NCBI GenBank assembly: GCA_946999645.1
Contig: CAMQDS010000014.1
Coordinates: 1 to 45,482 of the forward strand
Reading direction: 5' to 3'
DNA from: an uncultured Bacteroidales bacterium
GTDB taxonomy: Bacteria; Bacteroidota; Bacteroidia; Bacteroidales; UBA932
Length of the DNA: 45,482 nt
A model generated the notes under the pieces. That model saw only the letters and a program-made list of their open reading frames with translations, was not told where the DNA came from and did not search any database. The position numbers were made by a program, and so were the translations under genes. Shown one piece after another: positions 16,567 through 23,872 of this stretch. Position 1 is the first letter of the stretch. Every line of letters begins with the position of its first letter.

Positions 16567-17469
16567 ATGGTGGCGGAACTCCTTAGGAAATATATATGGC
16601 TAGTGCAGACTTTTATAAAAGCAGGGAATAACGGCTTGTCATTAGATGAAATTATAAGAAAATGGGAAAATTATTGGTATTCAGATTATTCCCGTAGGAC
16701 TTTTAATAATCATAGGGAAGTTATTGAAGAATTTTTTGGAATAAGAATAGAATGTAATAGAAGCACTAGGAGATATTTTATTCGCTACAGTGAAGATGTT
16801 AAGGATGAAAATGCTGAAGCAGCATGGCTGATTAATACATTTACTGTCAATAATTTATTATCTCTTTCCAAAGAAAGGCTTACAGGAAGAGTATCTGTTG
16901 AAAATATACCTTCAGGACAGAAATATCTTACAATCCTGATTGATGTTATGTCCGATAATTTGGAGATAGAAATTACATATCGTAAATATACTGGCACAAA
17001 AGAAGAGCATTTTAAAATAAGACCTTATGGTATTAAAGAATTAGCAAAGCGTTGGTATTTAGTGGGTTATTGCTATGAACGAGATTCTGTAAGGGTATAT
17101 GGACTTGATCGAATTTCTTTAATAAGTGTAACCGATAAAAAGTTTGACCTACCTGAACAATTTAATATAGATGAACTGTTTTCATCTTCATTCGGTGTTT
17201 ATCTTCCTGGAAATAATAAGGCTGTTGATATTTTATTCATTTCTACAGTAAAGGAGGCAGAGTATCTAAAAGATTTACCTCTTCATCACAGTCAGCAAAT
17301 TATAGAAGAAAATTCTGAAAGTGTAGTGTTTAAGATAAAAGTTGTTCCAAATGAACATCTTATAATGGAATTATGTAAACGTGGTGATAGAATAAAAGTT
17401 CTTGAGCCAAAGGAAGTTAGAGATAATGTTGCAAATACTTTGAAAACAGCTGCGGCTTTATATGAATAA
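16567..17469 (+). CDS. WYL-domain transcriptional regulator
   Basis: This 300-residue protein has an N-terminal winged HTH-like segment (LSLDEIIRKWENYWYSD, then SRRTFNNHREVIEEFFGIRI). It is followed by a WYL domain with RPYGIKELAKRWYLVGYC and RVYGLDRISLI (about residues 155-195), which carries the eponymous W-Y-L and the conserved basic residues, and a C-terminal WCX-like extension. WYL proteins sense nucleic acid or nucleotide ligands and often act in stress or phage-defence control. It starts 2 bases after recG and its TAA overlaps the next ATG by one base, so the three are co-transcribed. Target genes are unknown. Confidence 0.85.
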   Translation: MVAELLRKYIWLVQTFIKAGNNGLSLDEIIRKWENYWYSDYSRRTFNNHREVIEEFFGIRIECNRSTRRYFIRYSEDVKDENAEAAWLINTFTVNNLLSLSKERLTGRVSVENIPSGQKYLTILIDVMSDNLEIEITYRKYTGTKEEHFKIRPYGIKELAKRWYLVGYCYERDSVRVYGLDRISLISVTDKKFDLPEQFNIDELFSSSFGVYLPGNNKAVDILFISTVKEAEYLKDLPLHHSQQIIEENSESVVFKIKVVPNEHLIMELCKRGDRIKVLEPKEVRDNVANTLKTAAALYE

Positions 17470-19739
17470 TGAAAATAAATAAATATAATATGGACAAAAT
17501 CTTATGGAAAATGGCTTTAGCCATGGGAATTTTATGTGTTATGAATGGTTGTAGTCGGACAGTTTTTACATCAGATGGTTATATAGGTCCATCTGAAATT
17601 GAGATTAAGGATGGGGAAATGACACCGGAGGTGCTTCTTTCATTGGGAAGATTATCCGATCCTCAATTATCTCCTGATGGAACAAAGATAATTTATGGAG
17701 TAAGTTATACTTCCATTAAAGAGAATAGAAGTTGCTGCAATATCTTCCTTGTCAATTCTGATGGAACTGGAAAAAAGCAACTTACCACTTCAGGTAAAAG
17801 TATAAGCAACGCAAGGTGGATTGATGGTGGAAAGGCAATTGCTTTTATAATGGATGGACAGATTTATAAGTCTAAAATCTTAGGCTTGGATTCTAAGGAC
17901 AATACAAATGCAAGACTTACAGATCTTGTTAAATTGAGTGATATAGAAAGGGGAATTAGTGAGTTTAAAGTATCTCCTGATGGGAAAAGTATTATCTATG
18001 TAAGTACCATTCCTGGAAACGTAAAAACTCCAGCAGACAGTGATCCTGCTCTTGACAAGGCTCGTGCATATGTTACAGAAGATTTGATGTATAGACATTG
18101 GGATCATTGGGTAACAGAATTACCGCATAGTTTTGTTGCTCCTTTTAATAAAATAACAGAGGATAATTCTACAGATATTCTTGGAATAGATAAATACGAA
18201 CTGCCTACAGAGCCTTTCAGTGGTATTGAACAATTGGATTGGAGTCCTGACAGCCGTTATATTGCATATAGTTGCAAAAAACTTTCAGGTAAGGAATATG
18301 CGTTTTCAACAAATACGGATATATACATATTCGATACCAAGAGTGGTAAGACAGTTTGGGTGCCATTCGCAGGTGGCTACGATACTGACCCTGTATGGAG
18401 TCCAGATGGAAAACATCTTGCATGGATCAGTATGAGTAGGGACGGCTATGAAGCAGATAAGACAAGGTTGGTTGTTGGAAACTTTACAGTTTCAGAGAAT
18501 GGAGAGCCTAAAGTATCCGATATTAGAGATTTAACAATCGACTTTAAGTACAATGCTTCTTCACCTCTATGGAGTAATAATTCTAAATCTATTTATTTCA
18601 GTTCATTGGTACAGGGACTTAAAGCCATATATGTGGCAGGTATAGAAATACCAGGAGATGTTTCTGCAATTCCTGCTAAGGAATGTAGTATAGTACGCCT
18701 TACACCCGAAGATGCACTATATGACTTCAATACTCCATTTGCTGTGCTCGAAGACGGGACTATGCTTTCAAGTTATTGCAGTATGGATTTTCCAAAGGAA
18801 CTTGTAACAATTAAAGACAACGAAACATTTGCAAAAATTACTGACGTAAATGACAATATTATAAACCGTTTGGCGGAACATAAGACAGAGGCACATTATA
18901 TTAAGACCGTAGATGGAAAGGATATGCTTACATGGGTGTTGTATCCGCCTAAGTTTGACTCTACTAAAGTTTATCCTGCAATAGAAATCCTGCTAGGAGG
19001 TCCACAGGGAACATTAAGTCAGGGGTGGTCTTATAGATGGAATTATAGGCTCATGGCAGCTCAGGGATATATTGTTGTACTGCCTAACAGACGAGGAACC
19101 ACCGCTTTCGGACAAGATTGGACAGAACAGATTTCAGGTGATTATGTAGGCTTAAACATACAGGACTATCTCTCAGCAGCCAAATGGATTCGTTCAAAAC
19201 CTTATGTAGGTAAGCTTGCAGGTTGTGGCGCTTCATATGGCGGTTTTTCTGCTTACTATTTGGCAGGAGTACATGAAAATATGTTTGACTGTTTCATCGC
19301 TCATGCCGGTATATTCGATGAAAAGTACATGTACTATGAAACAGAAGAAATGTGGTTTCCAAACTGGGATAACGGTGGCTTATCAGAATATTCATATACT
19401 AAGGGTGAAACAGGACCAAGGGGCGATGGAGTTACCTTTGGAGGTATAAAGCAAGGAGGTTCTCCATGGAGTTCAAATCCTAAGGCTGTACGTCACTATG
19501 CCAATTCTCCAGACAGGAATGTGACCAAATGGAATACTCCTATTTTGTGCATACACGGAGGTAAAGATTTCCGCATTCCTTATGATCAGGGTATGGCCGC
19601 TTTCAATGCTGCTCAAATGATGGGAGTACCTTCCAAACTTATAGTATTCCCTGATGAAAATCACTGGATATTGCAACCGCAGAATGCACTTTTCTGGCAC
19701 AGATCTTACTTTGATTGGCTTAACCGCTGGTGTAAATAA
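17469..19739 (+). CDS. S9-family serine peptidase (DPP-like), lipoprotein
   Basis: This 756-residue protein has an N-terminal signal with lipobox-like VMNGC near residue 28; MDKILWKMALAMGILC, eight codons in, could be the real start. The N-terminal half is a seven-bladed propeller with repeated LSPDGTKIIY, VSPDGKSIIYV, WSPDSRYIAYS and WSPDGKHLAW motifs. The C-terminal alpha/beta hydrolase has the triad Ser589 (GASYGGF), Asp700 (HGGKDFR) and His732 (DENHWI). The order and length fit periplasmic dipeptidyl or acylaminoacyl peptidases that finish peptide breakdown. It overlaps the WYL gene by one base. All catalytic residues are present. Confidence 0.92.
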   Translation: MKINKYNMDKILWKMALAMGILCVMNGCSRTVFTSDGYIGPSEIEIKDGEMTPEVLLSLGRLSDPQLSPDGTKIIYGVSYTSIKENRSCCNIFLVNSDGTGKKQLTTSGKSISNARWIDGGKAIAFIMDGQIYKSKILGLDSKDNTNARLTDLVKLSDIERGISEFKVSPDGKSIIYVSTIPGNVKTPADSDPALDKARAYVTEDLMYRHWDHWVTELPHSFVAPFNKITEDNSTDILGIDKYELPTEPFSGIEQLDWSPDSRYIAYSCKKLSGKEYAFSTNTDIYIFDTKSGKTVWVPFAGGYDTDPVWSPDGKHLAWISMSRDGYEADKTRLVVGNFTVSENGEPKVSDIRDLTIDFKYNASSPLWSNNSKSIYFSSLVQGLKAIYVAGIEIPGDVSAIPAKECSIVRLTPEDALYDFNTPFAVLEDGTMLSSYCSMDFPKELVTIKDNETFAKITDVNDNIINRLAEHKTEAHYIKTVDGKDMLTWVLYPPKFDSTKVYPAIEILLGGPQGTLSQGWSYRWNYRLMAAQGYIVVLPNRRGTTAFGQDWTEQISGDYVGLNIQDYLSAAKWIRSKPYVGKLAGCGASYGGFSAYYLAGVHENMFDCFIAHAGIFDEKYMYYETEEMWFPNWDNGGLSEYSYTKGETGPRGDGVTFGGIKQGGSPWSSNPKAVRHYANSPDRNVTKWNTPILCIHGGKDFRIPYDQGMAAFNAAQMMGVPSKLIVFPDENHWILQPQNALFWHRSYFDWLNRWCK

Positions 19740-19810
19740 TAAAGATTTATCAATTTAAAGGGTGACTCTATAATTTTACGATTCTTTAATAGAATTTGCG
19801 TGTCGGATAA

Positions 19811-19818
19811 TATATTTG
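19811..19818 (+). promoter_or_regulatory. -7 promoter element before the DUF4493 lipoprotein gene
   Basis: TATATTTG at 19811-19818 matches the Bacteroidota -7 consensus and lies 16 bases before the ATG. No well-spaced -33 box is evident. Confidence 0.45.
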
Positions 19819-19834
19819 CGAAAAACGATACGCT

Positions 19835-20926
19835 ATGAAAAACATTAATCAAAGATTCTTTAGTAAAACTTGCAGATATTTATTATCTGCGAGTTTTCTG
19901 CTTTTTTTATTTATATCCTGTGAAAAGGTTGATAATAAAACAGGCAGTATTTCTCTAAGATTTTCTTCATCTTATTATTCCCGTACAAAGTCAGTGGCTG
20001 ATGTGCCTGATACAAGTGATTTTCTCTTGAAAATAACAGCACAGGATGGCACGGTGTTATATAATGGAAAATATGGTGATGTGCCTGAAAATATTATTGT
20101 TGCTTCTGGTACTTATATGGTTTCGGTAAAGTCTTCTGAATTTAAGACACCGCAATTTGACAAACCTCAATTTGGTGATGAGCAATGTGTGGTTGTGCCT
20201 CCTGATGGGATTGGCAGAGTGGTACTTAATTGTTCACAGATTAATTCCGGAGTAAAACTCAGGATTGCAGCGAATTTTCTTACTTCATATCCTAAGGGTG
20301 TGATATTTATTAAGTCCGATGATGGAAAAATTATCTATGCTTATAAGGAAAAACGAATTGCCTATTTTAATCCTGGAGACATTGTTGTGATTTTAGATGA
20401 TAACGGAGTACAGAAAACACTGTTTGCAAGAAATTTGAAACCTAAGGAAATTTTATCTGTGGGTATATCCGTACCGAAAGGTTCTAAGTCTTCAAATCCT
20501 ATTTTTATGGTCGTTGATACCGCAAGAGTTTGGCTATCTGATAAATACGTTATAGGCTCCGGTCAAAATAATAATGGTAGTGACAAGAAAAACGCCTTTA
20601 ACGTGCCTGAAGCAAAAGGTGCAGTAGGATTGACAGGCAAATGGGTGTGCGGATATATAGTGGGAAATTATAAGTCTGCAAATAAACTTATATTTAAAAG
20701 TCCTTTCCCGTCCTATACTAATATAGTAATTGCAGGAAGAAGAAATGTATCTGACAAAAGATCTTGTATAGCTGTTGAGTTAAGGAAACAAAATTTAAGA
20801 ACTGTACTCAATCTGGTTAATCATCCAGACAATATAGGAAGAAAAATCTATGTAAAAGGTGACATAGTATCAAATTACTTTGGCTCTGTAGGCGTTAAAA
20901 ATGTTGTAGAATACAAACTCGAATGA
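19835..20926 (+). CDS. DUF4493 / DUF6359-like lipoprotein
   Basis: This 363-residue lipoprotein has a lipobox near FLFISC (residues 25-30). The N-terminal region (GSISLRFSSSYYSRTKS, then VPDTSDFLLKITAQDG and IIVASGTYMVSVKS) matches the DUF4493 pattern of Bacteroidota surface proteins. The C-terminal 110 residues (GLTGKWVCGYIVGNY, then CIAVELRKQNLRTVLNLVNH and VKGDIVSNYFGSVGVKNV) resemble the DUF6359 / OB-like domain. Its job is unknown; fimbria-associated or extracellular structural roles are commonly suggested for DUF4493. It is a single-gene unit with its own -7 box. Confidence 0.75.
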   Translation: MKNINQRFFSKTCRYLLSASFLLFLFISCEKVDNKTGSISLRFSSSYYSRTKSVADVPDTSDFLLKITAQDGTVLYNGKYGDVPENIIVASGTYMVSVKSSEFKTPQFDKPQFGDEQCVVVPPDGIGRVVLNCSQINSGVKLRIAANFLTSYPKGVIFIKSDDGKIIYAYKEKRIAYFNPGDIVVILDDNGVQKTLFARNLKPKEILSVGISVPKGSKSSNPIFMVVDTARVWLSDKYVIGSGQNNNGSDKKNAFNVPEAKGAVGLTGKWVCGYIVGNYKSANKLIFKSPFPSYTNIVIAGRRNVSDKRSCIAVELRKQNLRTVLNLVNHPDNIGRKIYVKGDIVSNYFGSVGVKNVVEYKLE

Positions 20927-20927
20927 G

Positions 20928-20958
20928 ATTGCCTTTTGCCTGCAAATTTGTATCTTTG
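20928..20958 (+). promoter_or_regulatory. promoter of the PMI-like / S4 gene pair
   Basis: ATTG at 20928-20931 and TATCTTTG at 20951-20958 are 19 bases apart, leaving a leader of about 37 bases before the ATG at 21001. Confidence 0.55.
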
Positions 20959-21000
20959 ACGTAAGGAAAACATTACGAAAAATATAATTGTATCTAACTT

Positions 21001-22065
21001 ATGTCAGAGAATAAGAAAAAATTATACCCATTTAGGTTTAAAAAAATATCAGAAGGTTCGGATATTGATAAAAAAGTTAATTCTTCTGTTGAGCAATACA
21101 AGGAAACCTATAATATAGCCGATCTTGGATATATTGATTCTGAAGTAGATAACGGTTGGCTTTCAGGAAGTACTATAAGTGATATTATGGAAACCTATAT
21201 TGACAGGATAGTTGGAGATAATATATATAGTTTTTATGGAAGGCAGTTTCCTCTACAGGTTAAATGGATTGAAGTTAATGGCTCAATGCCTCTTATGGTA
21301 TGTCCGAATGATGAAATAGCCTCACAGAGATATGACGCCCTCGGAAAGAAGAAATTATGGTATGTAGTAGATGCAGAATCGGACGCAAAAATTTATTTGG
21401 GCTTTGAAAAGGGAGTTTCTGCAGAAGAATTGTATAACAAATGTATTAAAGGAAATATTAAAGAAGACCTGCATGCTATCAATCTAAAACCTGGTCAGAG
21501 TTTCCTGATTTTACCTGGTACCGTACATTCTCTGTCAGGCAAAATGCAAATTCTCGAAATATCCGAATCTTCCAATTTAGACTTGAATATTTGTTCTTGG
21601 AAACCTGCAGGAGAAAGTGGCGAACTGAATATAGAGGCTGCTATAGATTTTGTTGAAACTGGTAGATGTGACTATGCTTATAAACAGAGTTCTTTGAATA
21701 ATAATGATGAGGGATATAAGGAACAACTTGCTTGCGAAAAAGAATTTCAAGTGACCTTATTCCATCTTTCGGATGCCATACATATCAATACTGAAAATAC
21801 AGGTTCATTTTTTATTTATACTTGTACGAGTGGTGAGGCTGAGTTGCGATATAGTGAATCGAAAGAAGTAAATAAAGAGTGTGGTAGTAGTATATTGCTA
21901 AAATCTGGTGACTCTGTATTAGTACCTGCTGAAATTCAGGACTTTTATATTCTACCTCGTGCAACTGGTACTACTGTTATTGAGGCTTATATTCCTTATA
22001 TAGAGGAGGATGACCCGTATATAAACAAGGATGTACAACCATTTTTAGAGGGTGAGGAGAACTGA
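21001..22065 (+). CDS. phosphomannose isomerase (type I)-like cupin protein lacking metal ligands
   Basis: This 354-residue protein follows the type I mannose-6-phosphate isomerase layout: FPLQVKWIEV (83-92), the region of the QVHP-DE motif, GK..(E)MWY-like GKKKLWYVVDAE (115-126), IYLGF, and LPGTVHSLSG (171-180). In active enzymes the zinc is held by Gln and His of QVHP, Glu of GKTEMWY, and a later His. Here those positions read Met99, Cys101 and Lys118, and only H176 remains. It may therefore be catalytically dead, or may bind another ligand. The C-terminal half keeps a second cupin-like domain. The S4 protein gene begins 4 bases after its stop. The fold call is solid, the enzyme activity doubtful. 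Confidence 0.75.
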   Translation: MSENKKKLYPFRFKKISEGSDIDKKVNSSVEQYKETYNIADLGYIDSEVDNGWLSGSTISDIMETYIDRIVGDNIYSFYGRQFPLQVKWIEVNGSMPLMVCPNDEIASQRYDALGKKKLWYVVDAESDAKIYLGFEKGVSAEELYNKCIKGNIKEDLHAINLKPGQSFLILPGTVHSLSGKMQILEISESSNLDLNICSWKPAGESGELNIEAAIDFVETGRCDYAYKQSSLNNNDEGYKEQLACEKEFQVTLFHLSDAIHINTENTGSFFIYTCTSGEAELRYSESKEVNKECGSSILLKSGDSVLVPAEIQDFYILPRATGTTVIEAYIPYIEEDDPYINKDVQPFLEGEEN

Positions 22066-22069
22066 TATT

Positions 22070-22525
22070 ATGGCAGATGTAGTAAGAATTGATAGGTTTT
22101 TATGGGCTATTAGGGCTTATAAGACAAGATCTGAAGCCACAGATGCATGTAAAGGCAATAAGGTTAAGGTTGCAGGATGCAATGCAAAACCCTCTAAGAT
22201 GATTAAAATTGGAGATGTAATTGAGTTGAGGAAAGGTTCTGTGTTGTATTCCTATAAAGTTAAATCTATTCTTAGCAACAGGGTTGGGGCAAAACTTGTT
22301 TCTGAATATGTGGAAAATCTTACTCCTCAATCAGAATTAGATAAGTTGAAAGTTCCAGTAGAAACTTTTGTGCTTAAACGTGAGAGGGGAGCAGGAAGAC
22401 CTACTAAGAAGGATAGGAGGGAAATGGATGCTATGTGGGAAAATGTTGATTATGGTGATATGGATGATATACCAGATGATATTGCTATTCGTTTTGGTAT
22501 TTATGATAATGACGATATTGTATAA
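22070..22525 (+). CDS. S4-domain RNA-binding protein (Hsp15/HslR-like)
   Basis: The start at 22070 gives MADVVRIDRFLWAIRAYKTR, which fits the usual beginning of the S4 domain; an earlier in-frame ATG at 22052 would overlap the preceding gene by 14 bases. The S4 fold covers residues 6-55 (RSEATDACKGNKVKVAGC, then KPSKMIKIGDVIEL), followed by a basic tail with RGAGRPTKKDRREMD and an acidic end. Hsp15-type proteins bind obstructed 50S subunits carrying stalled peptidyl-tRNA and assist ribosome rescue. Length (152) and tail fit this group in Bacteroidota. Confidence 0.85.
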   Translation: MADVVRIDRFLWAIRAYKTRSEATDACKGNKVKVAGCNAKPSKMIKIGDVIELRKGSVLYSYKVKSILSNRVGAKLVSEYVENLTPQSELDKLKVPVETFVLKRERGAGRPTKKDRREMDAMWENVDYGDMDDIPDDIAIRFGIYDNDDIV

Positions 22526-22530
22526 ACGTT

Positions 22531-23796
22531 CTAAAAAATATAGTTCACTCCTATGTTGATACCGTATTCTCCGTCTTGACGCAATCTAGGACGGGCGATT
22601 TCTGCAGAAAGTACGAATTTCTTGTCCATTATCAATTTTAGACCTGCTCCTATACTTATATGTGGCTTATCTTGCTTGCCGCTGTATATTACAGGATTGC
22701 CTGACTTCATCATTTTATCAAGTCTGTATGGCTTAGTTATAATGCCGGCATCAATAAAAGGATTGGTTACTATCTCCCAGTGACGCTTGATAAGATTGAA
22801 TGAAAATAAACGACACCTGAGTTCGAAGTTTCCCCAGGCATAACCGTCACCTATAAGCCTTCCGAGCAAGACTCCTCGTATAGTGTTACGACCACCGAGA
22901 CCGTCTGTTTCAGGCTGTTTTAATTCTATGGCTGCAATTTCCTGCTGCATATAGAACGGACAATTTCCAAGTAGCTTTTGCTGCCACGCCAAGTGGTATG
23001 CAAATGTGATTTTGCCTCTAAAAAATGGAATATATTGTCTGAAATGTATGGCTGATTTGAGGTAGTTGTACCCTTTTCCTGAGAAATCAGGCGAACCATA
23101 AAGATAGGCTTCAGCCCATATTCCTCTATGTGTATCTGCGTCATTGTCCCTTGTATCGTAACTTATCCCTTCTCTAAATTCCAAGTGTCCACCTCCATTC
23201 ATTTCATCAGCTGATATTATCCCTGCTTTTATATATTCGTTTTTCAGAGTATTTAAAGTATTGAAACTTTTTGATTTTATATCTGTTACCTTGAAGTGCC
23301 AATAATTAATACCTGATACCCATTTTAGATTTTCATATAGATTTCCTCTGAATGTAAGCATAAGTCTTAGCATATTTAGACCTGTGCTGTAGAATGCTGT
23401 CTTTGTATTGCTGTTTAGGTCCATTACTGGATTGTATGGTGAATACATACCATTAAATCCGTAAAATGGATATAGGCTGCTTATTTTATAAGTGGCTGAT
23501 GCTGTTGCTCTTATATTTTTCCATATATCAGGAACATCCACATATCCGTGGACATAACCAGAGCCTTTGGTCGCCCAGCCGAAGTCAAGGTATATTTTTT
23601 CTTTATACAATCCGTTATTGTCATTTCCGTAGTGATATATGTCACAGAGGCCTCCTAATTGCAGTCCGAGATCTGTAGTATAACTTATTGTAGGTATTGG
23701 AATGAAATCCCAATGCTTATTAGACTTTGAATTGGAGTATACGGTTAAATTGGATAATATTGTTATTATGGAAATTAATAATATTCTTTTGTTCAT
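22531..23796 (-). CDS. Omp85/BamA-TamA-type outer-membrane barrel protein
   Basis: This 421-residue protein has an export signal (MNKRILLISIITILSNLTVYS) and then only barrel-like sequence, without POTRA domains. The diagnostic Omp85 motif is visible as GGRNTIRGVLLGRLIGDGYAWGN and beyond, followed by ELR, corresponding to the conserved R-G loop that enters the barrel. The protein ends in an aromatic residue (NYIF) as outer-membrane barrels do. It resembles the short surface-antigen-D15 proteins of Bacteroidota whose substrates are unknown. It is convergent with the S4 gene (5-base gap) and divergent from addB. Confidence 0.8.
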   Translation of the reverse strand: MNKRILLISIITILSNLTVYSNSKSNKHWDFIPIPTISYTTDLGLQLGGLCDIYHYGNDNNGLYKEKIYLDFGWATKGSGYVHGYVDVPDIWKNIRATASATYKISSLYPFYGFNGMYSPYNPVMDLNSNTKTAFYSTGLNMLRLMLTFRGNLYENLKWVSGINYWHFKVTDIKSKSFNTLNTLKNEYIKAGIISADEMNGGGHLEFREGISYDTRDNDADTHRGIWAEAYLYGSPDFSGKGYNYLKSAIHFRQYIPFFRGKITFAYHLAWQQKLLGNCPFYMQQEIAAIELKQPETDGLGGRNTIRGVLLGRLIGDGYAWGNFELRCRLFSFNLIKRHWEIVTNPFIDAGIITKPYRLDKMMKSGNPVIYSGKQDKPHISIGAGLKLIMDKKFVLSAEIARPRLRQDGEYGINIGVNYIF

Positions 23797-23811
23797 CTGT
23801 AAATCTTTTAT

Positions 23812-23845
23812 TTTGCAAAATTATTATATTTTGTATATAAATTTG
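23812..23845. promoter_or_regulatory. overlapping divergent promoters of the Omp85-like gene and addB
   Basis: On the + strand TTTG (23812-23815) and TAAATTTG (23838-23845) lie 22 bases apart before addB. On the minus strand TAATTTTG (23823-23816) serves the outer-membrane gene, starting at 23796. The two signals overlap. Confidence 0.5.
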
Positions 23846-23872
23846 CTTATACCAATTAAAAGTTATTTATAG

